Assembly: GCA_051746205.1 (NCBI GenBank)
Contig: JBNJEU010000006.1
Span: 1-64,000 of the forward strand
DNA from: Thiohalospira sp051746205
GTDB taxonomy: Bacteria; Pseudomonadota; Gammaproteobacteria; Thiohalospirales; Thiohalospiraceae
Length of the DNA: 64,000 bases
Direction of reading: 5' to 3'
The translations under genes were made by a program, and so were the position numbers. The notes under the pieces were generated by a model that made no database searches, was not told the origin of the DNA, and saw only the letters and a program-made list of their open reading frames with translations. Shown piece after piece: positions 58,222 through 64,000 of the stretch. Every line of letters begins with the position of its first letter. The first letter of the stretch is position 1.

Positions 58222-60786
58222 ATGCAGAAGACCATCCGCGGATTCATCCTCACCACGGCCATCGGGGTCTCCCTGGTCCTCTTCGTGGGTCTCTATCTGG
58301 TGGTCTCGGCGGTCTACGACCGGACGGTGCAGGAAGACGCCCGCACCGTCAGCAACATCATCGCCGACCAGACCTTCAATTCCATGTTCCAGGTGATGCG
58401 ACGGGGCTGGACCCGGGAGGAGCTCGAGTCCTTTCTGGAAGCCAACCGGGCCACCTTCGACGACACCCCGTACAAGCTGGAGATCTATCGCGGCGAGAAG
58501 GTCGAATACCTCTACGGCAGCATCGATCAGCCGCAGATGGACGAGCGGGTTCGGGCGGTCTTCGACAACGGCGAACGGGTGTTCCGGGAGAAGGAGAGCA
58601 GCCTGCGCTATCTCTATCCGCTGAATGCCCGCACCGAGTGCCTGGCCTGCCACACCAACGCCGAGGCCGGTGACACCCTGGGCGTTATCGACGTCCAGCA
58701 GGACCTGACCCCGGTGATGAACGAGGCGCGGGATCGCTTCCTGACCACGCTGCTGCTGATCGCGCCACTGCCGATCCTGGGTGCCATCGGGGTGGCCCTC
58801 TATCTCAATCGGCGGCTGAAGAACGCCCTGGGCGTGATCGGTGATTCCATCGAGCGAGTCAACAGCGTCTCCGATCTGAAGAACGTCTCCTTCAAGGACC
58901 ACGGTGCCGGCTTCCGCGAGCTGGACGACCTGCTCCATCAGATGCAGACCCTGGTGGAAAAGCTGCGCAACTTCGCCGTCGACCGCGACCTGCTCGAGTT
59001 CGAGATCCGGCTACTGGAAAAGTTCGTCATCACTTCCGAGGTGGTGCGCGACTGGCGCGAGTACATCAGCCAGCTGCTGCTGGAGATCAACAAGATCGTC
59101 GACGCCTACAGTCTCTTCTCGGTCTTCAAGGTGGATGAGGAGGTCTTCGATCTGGAGGTCTTCTGGCGCTGCAATCCGCCCGCGGAGGTGCGCCAGGCAT
59201 TCGAGGACGGCGCCCTGGAGGCCCTGCGCGAGGAGCCGCATTTCCAGCCCATGCCGGAGATCCAGATCCACCACCACGTGGCGGATACCAGCTGTTTCCT
59301 GGAAGGTGTGGACAAGGATTCGGTGGCCTTGCAGACCAAGTCTCTGCTGGTAGATACCCCGAAGATCGGCGGCATCGTCGGCATCGGACTGCAGGCGGAT
59401 ATCGTTCGTGACGATGTGCGCATGCTGGTGGTCGAGAGCATCCTCTCGACATTGCTCAACGTGGTCGGTTCGGTGAAGGCGATCTACAAGTACACCAAGG
59501 ACCTGGAGCACTACGCCACGCGCGACCCGCTGACCAATCTCTACAATCAGCGCGTCTTCTGGGAGCTTCTGGAGTACGAGATATCCCGTGCTGAACGGGG
59601 TCAGTACGGTTTCTCCATCCTGGTCATCGATCTGGACAACTTCAAGTCGATCAACGACAACTATGGCCACAGCTTCGGCGACCGCTTCCTGGAAGAGTTC
59701 GCTGAGGCCATCATGGGGTCGGTGCGTCAGGGCGACGTGGTCGCCCGCTATGGCGGCGACGAGTTCGTGGCCATTATCAGCGACAGCGATGACATCGGCC
59801 CCTATCAGGTCGCCGAGCGGATCCTGGAACGTTGTACCGAGCTGAGCATGGAGGCGCCGGACGGCGGCATGGTGAAAGCCACGGTCTCCATCGGCCTGGC
59901 CAGCTATCCCGACCACGCCACCGAGCAGAAGGATCTGTTCATGTTCGCCGACAACATGATGTACAAGGCGAAGACCGAAGGCAAGAATCGCATCGGCTAT
60001 CCGACCGAGGACGAGGTGGTCGAGGTTTTCAGGGCCATCGGCGAAAAGAGCCGGGAGATTCAGCAGGCCCTGGACGCTGACAATGTGGTACCGGTCTTTC
60101 AGCCCATCGTCGATACCCGCACCGGCGAGGTGATCGCCCACGAGACCCTGAGTCGCATCCGGCGCGAGGATGGTTCATTGATGGGGGCGGGTGAGTTCAT
60201 CGAGGTGGCCGAGCGCATGGGTGTGATCCATCAGATGGACTACGTGGTCATGGAAAAGGCCTTCGCAAAGATCAAGGCGGAGTCTTACAAGGGTCTGCTG
60301 TTCGTGAACCTCTCACCCAAGGCCATCGTCATCGCGGAATTCCTCCACGAGACGCGGCGGCTGGTGCAGGAGAACGGTGTCGACCCGGCCCAGATCGTCT
60401 TCGAGATCACCGAGCGTGACACGGTGCGCAGCATCAGTGTGCTGGAGACCTTCGTGAACGACCTGAAGCTGGAGGGCTTCAAGTTCGCCATCGACGATTT
60501 CGGCTCCGGGTTCTCCTCCTACCACTACGTGAAGCGTTTCGCCGTGGACGTGGTGAAGATCGAGGGCGATTTCATCGCCAACATGCTCAACGACCACCGC
60601 GACCTCGCTTTCGTTCGCAACATCTCCAGCCTCGCCCGGGAACTGGGAATCCGGACCGTGGCGGAGTTCGTGGAGAACCAGGATGTTCTCGATGCCGTGG
60701 CCGAGACCGGCATCGACATGGCTCAAGGGTATTACACGGGTCGGCCGTCGGAGCATTTCTACAATCCCGGCGATCGGAGCGATTGA
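58222..60786 (+). CDS. GGDEF-EAL cyclic-di-GMP protein with a periplasmic c-heme motif
   Basis: An 854-residue inner-membrane regulator. Two membrane helices (about 7-31 and 172-194) enclose a periplasmic domain with CLACH at residues 140-144, the CxxCH attachment motif of c-type heme, as in heme-binding sensors of redox or gas. A HAMP-like linker and a GAF-like region (about 265-430) follow. GGDEF is intact at 511-515 with an RQGD inhibitory site at 502-505. The EAL domain (about 605-850) starts with HETLSR and keeps the catalytic residues in FVNLSP, EITER, DDFGSG and VKIEG. Both enzymatic halves look active. The gene stands 42 bases after prfC. The signal is not known. Confidence 0.88.
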   Translation: MQKTIRGFILTTAIGVSLVLFVGLYLVVSAVYDRTVQEDARTVSNIIADQTFNSMFQVMRRGWTREELESFLEANRATFDDTPYKLEIYRGEKVEYLYGSIDQPQMDERVRAVFDNGERVFREKESSLRYLYPLNARTECLACHTNAEAGDTLGVIDVQQDLTPVMNEARDRFLTTLLLIAPLPILGAIGVALYLNRRLKNALGVIGDSIERVNSVSDLKNVSFKDHGAGFRELDDLLHQMQTLVEKLRNFAVDRDLLEFEIRLLEKFVITSEVVRDWREYISQLLLEINKIVDAYSLFSVFKVDEEVFDLEVFWRCNPPAEVRQAFEDGALEALREEPHFQPMPEIQIHHHVADTSCFLEGVDKDSVALQTKSLLVDTPKIGGIVGIGLQADIVRDDVRMLVVESILSTLLNVVGSVKAIYKYTKDLEHYATRDPLTNLYNQRVFWELLEYEISRAERGQYGFSILVIDLDNFKSINDNYGHSFGDRFLEEFAEAIMGSVRQGDVVARYGGDEFVAIISDSDDIGPYQVAERILERCTELSMEAPDGGMVKATVSIGLASYPDHATEQKDLFMFADNMMYKAKTEGKNRIGYPTEDEVVEVFRAIGEKSREIQQALDADNVVPVFQPIVDTRTGEVIAHETLSRIRREDGSLMGAGEFIEVAERMGVIHQMDYVVMEKAFAKIKAESYKGLLFVNLSPKAIVIAEFLHETRRLVQENGVDPAQIVFEITERDTVRSISVLETFVNDLKLEGFKFAIDDFGSGFSSYHYVKRFAVDVVKIEGDFIANMLNDHRDLAFVRNISSLARELGIRTVAEFVENQDVLDAVAETGIDMAQGYYTGRPSEHFYNPGDRSD

Positions 60787-60824
60787 CCCTTCCCCTCCCG
60801 CCGGCCTTCTGATACACCGGCGGG

Positions 60825-61610
60825 ATGGAACTGGTCGACTCCCACTGCCACTTCGATTTCCCCGCTTTCGACGCCGACCGCGCGGAGGTGCGGGAGCGCT
60901 GCGTCGAACAGGGGCTGAGCGCACTGGTGATCCCGGGCGTCACCGCTGCCACCTGGGAGCGGGCGGCGCGAATGGCGGCCGGGGACCCGCTGATCCACCA
61001 CGCCGAGGGGCTGCACCCCGCCTTTTTCGACGCGCATGATCCCGATGCCGACCTTGCCACCCTGACGCGCCGGCTGGACGGTCCTCCCGAAGGCGCGCGC
61101 CCGGTGGCCATCGGCGAGATCGGCCTCGACTTCCGCCTTCCGTCCGCCGAACACGCCGCCCAGGAGGCGCTGCTCGACGCCCAGCTCGCCATCGCCCGCG
61201 ACCACCACCTGCCGGTCATCATTCACTGCGTCCGCGCCCATCATCGCCTTGTGGGGCGCCTGCGACGCTGGGGCGGCCCCGGCGGCGTCATCCACGCTTT
61301 CAACGGCAGCGCGGAAGAGGCCCGCGCCTACCTCGACAGCGGCTTCCGCCTCGGCATCGGCGGGCTGGTCACCCACGAGCGCAATCGCCGATTGCGGGAC
61401 ATCGTCGCCGGTCTGCCGGCCGAGGCGCTGCTGCTGGAGACCGATGCCCCCGACATGCCGCCGGAGGGCCACGCCGGGGAGCGCAACAGCCCCGCACACC
61501 TCCCGGCCATCGCGGCGGCCGTGGCCGAACGCCGAGGGGAAGGGGTCGCGGACGTGGCCCGGTACACGGCCGCAACTGCCCGGAGCCTGTTCGGGCTGGG
61601 CTCGACGTGA
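60825..61610 (+). CDS. TatD-family metal-dependent hydrolase
   Basis: TIM-barrel deoxyribonuclease-like protein of 261 residues. Metal ligands are visible in DSHCHFD near residue 5, GEIGLDFR near 97, IIHCVRAHH near 131 and ETDAPDMPP near 206. The GLHPAFF segment near 63 resembles E. coli YjjV and TatD. It may act in DNA repair or RNA quality control; the substrate is not established. The gene begins 38 bases after the cyclic-di-GMP gene. Confidence 0.9.
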   Translation: MELVDSHCHFDFPAFDADRAEVRERCVEQGLSALVIPGVTAATWERAARMAAGDPLIHHAEGLHPAFFDAHDPDADLATLTRRLDGPPEGARPVAIGEIGLDFRLPSAEHAAQEALLDAQLAIARDHHLPVIIHCVRAHHRLVGRLRRWGGPGGVIHAFNGSAEEARAYLDSGFRLGIGGLVTHERNRRLRDIVAGLPAEALLLETDAPDMPPEGHAGERNSPAHLPAIAAAVAERRGEGVADVARYTAATARSLFGLGST

Positions 61611-61656
61611 ACGGCGGCGCCACACGCGCCTGCGTCGAACCCGGCCCCGACAGGGC

Positions 61657-61685
61657 GGGACAGGATTGCAACGTGTTGCTATGAT
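61657..61685 (+). promoter_or_regulatory. Promoter of the unknown gene at 61734
   Basis: GGGACA (61657-61662), 17-base spacer, TATGAT (61680-61685). The -10 is good; the -35 matches at four positions. The start point would be about 40 bases before the ATG. Confidence 0.45.
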
Positions 61686-61733
61686 GGGAGAATAGAACCG
61701 AGAACCCGTTCAACCACCGTAAGCGAGGCCCGT

Positions 61734-62303
61734 ATGAACGACTCCACTGGCACCAGCGGGATCATGGCCCTGCCGCCGATCTATTCCGATGGTGAGGAAC
61801 CCGGTGTAGCACTGGTTCGGCATGTGGCCGAACAACTGGAGCAGGCCGGTCTGCCGCGCCACGGCGAGAAAAAGGAGCGCCTGTACACCGGTCTGGTGAA
61901 TCCCGAGGCCTTCGGCGATACCGGCTTCTCGGTGAAAGAGCTCTCTCCGCGTGAGCTGGAATTCCACATCGTCATCTCCGGCAAGTCGGCCGGCGTGGAA
62001 TACAACGAATGGACCGACTGGCAGGCCGGCTACGGCACCATGCACGCCTATGAGCCGCTGAACCAGAAATCCCTGCACGGCCCGATCCGCGAGGCCTTCC
62101 GCGAGATGGGCTTCGAGGTGAAGCGGGTGAAGAACGACTCCTACGAGAAGTACGGCAACGACGACGTGACCTACATCGTCGTCACCGACTACCCGGAGAT
62201 TCTCAAGATCGCGCCCAGTGGCGATTCGGGTCGCAACAAGGACGATGTCTCCCGCCAGTGGGACAACTTCTTCGACAGCCTCCAGCCGCAGAAGAAGTTC
62301 TGA
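61734..62303 (+). CDS. Unknown conserved-looking soluble protein
   Basis: A 189-residue protein I do not recognise. It has no signal peptide or membrane helix. Central blocks such as LEFHIVISGKSAGVEYNEW near residue 74 and YIVVTDYPEI near 148 suggest an alpha/beta fold with a four-stranded sheet. A charged C-terminal tail follows. It has its own promoter, and a strong hairpin follows its stop. Codon use equals that of the neighbours. It is convergent with valS. Confidence 0.65.
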   Translation: MNDSTGTSGIMALPPIYSDGEEPGVALVRHVAEQLEQAGLPRHGEKKERLYTGLVNPEAFGDTGFSVKELSPRELEFHIVISGKSAGVEYNEWTDWQAGYGTMHAYEPLNQKSLHGPIREAFREMGFEVKRVKNDSYEKYGNDDVTYIVVTDYPEILKIAPSGDSGRNKDDVSRQWDNFFDSLQPQKKF

Positions 62304-62346
62304 GCCGGACCGTTCCCCGAAGCTTTTCTCCAGGGCCCGAGCGGGT

Positions 62347-62378
62347 ACCGGCGCCTCCCCGCTGAGGGGAGCGCCGGT
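62347..62378. terminator. Hairpin between convergent unknown gene and valS
   Basis: ACCGGCGC pairs with GCGCCGGT and TCCCC with GGGGA around a five-base loop. It lies between two stops (62303 and 62388), so it may serve both directions. No T run is present on either side. Confidence 0.55.
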
Positions 62379-62387
62379 CACGCGCCC

Positions 62388-64000
62388 TCAGAGCCCGGCA
62401 ATCCGTTCGCGCTGTTCGCGTAGCCCGTCCAGGGTGGTCGCCATCTCGTCGCGCTTGACCCGCTCCTTCTCGACCACGTCGGCGGGGGCGCGTTCGACGA
62501 AACCGGCATTGGCCAGCTTGCCCTCCACCTTGCCGAGATCGCCCTCGAGTTTTGCGATGGCCTTGTCCAGGCGCGCCAGTTCCGCCTGCTTGTCGATGAG
62601 CCCGGCCATGGGCACCAGCACCTTGAGATCGCCGACCATGGCGGTGGCGGCCTCCGGCGATTCGTCACCCTCGTCCAGCCAGGTCAGCGATTCCACCCGG
62701 GCCACGGTGCGGATGGCCGCCGCGTGGTGGGCCATCCGTTCGCGGTCGTCGGCGTCGCCGCCGGCCAGTAGCACCGGTAACGGTTTCCCCGGGGCGATGT
62801 CCATCCCGGAGCGGATCTGCCGGATCCCCAGGATGACCTGCTGAACCCAGCTCATCTCCGCCTCCACCGCCTCGTCCCGCCGGTCGTCGTCGGCCTCCGG
62901 GTAGGCGCAGTGCTGGATGGTCTCGCCGGCGACCCCGGCCAGGGGCGCCACCGTCTGCCAGATGTGCTCGGTGATGAACGGCATCAGCGGGTGGGCCAGA
63001 CGCAGGGTGGTCTCCAGTACCCGCACCAGGGTCCGGCGGGTGCCGCGCTTCGCCGCCTCCGGGGCGTCGTCGTCGTTGAGCACCACCTTGGCCAGTTCCA
63101 GGTACCAGTCACAGTATTCGTGCCAGATGAACTCGTAGATCGCCGTGGCCATGTGGTCGAAGCGGTAGCCCGCGACGGCCTCCGCCACATCCCGCTCGGC
63201 GGCCTGCAGGCGGCTGACGATCCAGCGGTCCGCCGCGCTGAGCTCGATCTCGCCGCCGTCGGCGCCGCAGTCGCGCCCCTCGGTGTTCATCAGCACGAAG
63301 CGGGCCGCGTTCCACAGCTTGTTGCAGAAGTTGCGGTAGCCCTGCACGCGACTCAGGTCGAAATTGATGTCGCGACCGGTGGAGGCCAGCGCGGCGAACG
63401 AGAAGCGCAGGGCGTCGGTGCCGAACGCGGGGATGCCGTCGGGGTAGGCCTCGCGGGTCATGCGTTCGATGGCGGCGGCCTTGTCCGGCTGCATCAGGCC
63501 GTAGGTCCGCTTGGCCACCAGCGCCTCGAGGTCGATGCCGTCGATGAGATCGATGGGGTCGAGGACATTGCCCTTGGACTTCGACATCTTCTGGCCGTGG
63601 GCGTCGCGCACCAGGCCGTGGATGTAGACCTCGCGGAAGGGCACGTCGTCCATGACGTAGAGCCCCATCATGATCATCCGCGCCACCCAGAAGAAGATGA
63701 TGTCGAAGCCGGTGACCAGGGTCGAGGTCGGATAGAAGGTGTGCAGTTCCCCGGTGTCGTCCGGCCAGCCCAGGGTGGAGAAGGGCCACAGGGCGGAGGA
63801 GAACCAGGTGTCCAGCACGTCCTCGTCGCGAGTCAGCGCCACGGCCGGACCCAGACCGTGTTTCGCCCGTACTTCGGCCTCGTCGTGGCCGACGTAGATG
63901 GTCCCCTCGGCGTCGTACCACGCCGGGATGCGGTGGCCCCACCAGAGCTGGCGGGAGATGCACCAGTCCTGGATGTTGTCGAGCCAGTTGTAGTAGGTGC
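62388..64000 (-). CDS. valS: Valyl-tRNA synthetase, C-terminal part
   Basis: Class I synthetase charging tRNA-Val. About 537 codons are inside the window; the frame enters from the right edge, so the HIGH motif and most of the editing domain are missing. The visible part starts in the late editing/catalytic region with WCISRQLWWGHRIPAWYD, then LTRDEDVLDTWFSSALWPFS, and has the KMSKS loop in GQKMSKSKGNVLDP. The anticodon-binding domain and the C-terminal coiled-coil arm (last 60 residues, KAIAKLEGDLGKVEGKLANA) are complete. Confidence 0.95.
   Translation of the reverse strand, partial: TYYNWLDNIQDWCISRQLWWGHRIPAWYDAEGTIYVGHDEAEVRAKHGLGPAVALTRDEDVLDTWFSSALWPFSTLGWPDDTGELHTFYPTSTLVTGFDIIFFWVARMIMMGLYVMDDVPFREVYIHGLVRDAHGQKMSKSKGNVLDPIDLIDGIDLEALVAKRTYGLMQPDKAAAIERMTREAYPDGIPAFGTDALRFSFAALASTGRDINFDLSRVQGYRNFCNKLWNAARFVLMNTEGRDCGADGGEIELSAADRWIVSRLQAAERDVAEAVAGYRFDHMATAIYEFIWHEYCDWYLELAKVVLNDDDAPEAAKRGTRRTLVRVLETTLRLAHPLMPFITEHIWQTVAPLAGVAGETIQHCAYPEADDDRRDEAVEAEMSWVQQVILGIRQIRSGMDIAPGKPLPVLLAGGDADDRERMAHHAAAIRTVARVESLTWLDEGDESPEAATAMVGDLKVLVPMAGLIDKQAELARLDKAIAKLEGDLGKVEGKLANAGFVERAPADVVEKERVKRDEMATTLDGLREQRERIAGL

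Noticed and set aside
63109..63963. A 284-codon minus-strand frame within valS
   Set aside because: It is an Arg/Gly/His-rich out-of-frame shadow; the valS frame continues uninterrupted to the window edge.

Overview
The window is chromosomal DNA of a high-GC gammaproteobacterium. Gene content and order point to the purple-sulfur/Ectothiorhodospira-Thioalkalivibrio side of the class: rnfABCDGE next to metG and nth, metX-metW-DUF4426, DUF3108-purN-purM back to back with DUF2066-hda, mrp-dcd, ilvI-ilvH-ilvC-pssA-leuA, and the DUF1841/DUF2069/DUF3579 genes typical of Gammaproteobacteria. Many proteins are rich in Asp and Glu, which would suit a salt-adapted organism; that is an inference, and no sulfur-oxidation or photosynthesis gene lies in the window. 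There is no phage, IS element, CRISPR array, rRNA or tRNA gene. Coding density is very high and genes often overlap by 1 to 8 bases.

Layout. 1-2.3 kb: start of pyrE, an rpoS-type sigma factor with a clear promoter, and a divergent TauE/UreH-like membrane protein followed by a 158-bp inverted repeat carrying two GGA-loop hairpins. 2.3-6.4 kb (minus): ycaO, metX, metW and a DUF4426 gene, i.e. methionine synthesis plus the ribosomal S12 modification helper. 6.6-11.7 kb (plus): pyruvate dehydrogenase E1 alpha, E1 beta and a fused E2-E3 polypeptide. 11.8-18.3 kb (plus): motY, argG, an orphan PAS histidine kinase, gshA, an unknown acidic protein and an OmpA-domain membrane protein. 18.3-27.2 kb (minus): metG, the complete Rnf electron-transport complex, an unknown 138-residue gene, nth and DUF1841. 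27.4-33.4 kb: small TRL lipoprotein, secreted dienelactone hydrolase, stand-alone PDC sensor protein, secreted unknown plus M23 peptidase, mrp and dcd. 33.4-38.7 kb: purine genes, hda and small membrane/flavoprotein genes. 38.9-43.7 kb: two DUF4398 lipoproteins (one with LysM), a gene with a tandem 34-residue repeat, and a compact operon thioredoxin-TolC-adaptor-acylphosphatase that has no inner-membrane pump. 43.7-53.2 kb: proS, DUF3579, a MutS2-like ATPase lacking its nuclease end, ilvI-ilvH-ilvC, pssA, yjbQ and a UbiA-family prenyltransferase. 53.2-64 kb: leuA behind a 280-nt leader, a family 4 uracil-DNA glycosylase, rimI, prfC, a heme-motif GGDEF-EAL protein, tatD, an unknown gene and the end of valS.

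Metabolically the window joins branched-chain amino acid, methionine, arginine and glutathione synthesis with purine/pyrimidine nucleotide supply, acetyl-CoA production and Rnf-driven electron transfer. Most of it is ordinary housekeeping. The parts most worth a second look are the E2-E3 fusion, the twin-GGA inverted repeat that resembles a CsrA-binding element, the helically spaced CCTGTACAAG palindromes next to rpoS, the pump-less TolC operon, the repeat-protein gene at 40.2 kb, the CxxCH-containing cyclic-di-GMP protein, and the unknown gene lodged between rnfE and nth.
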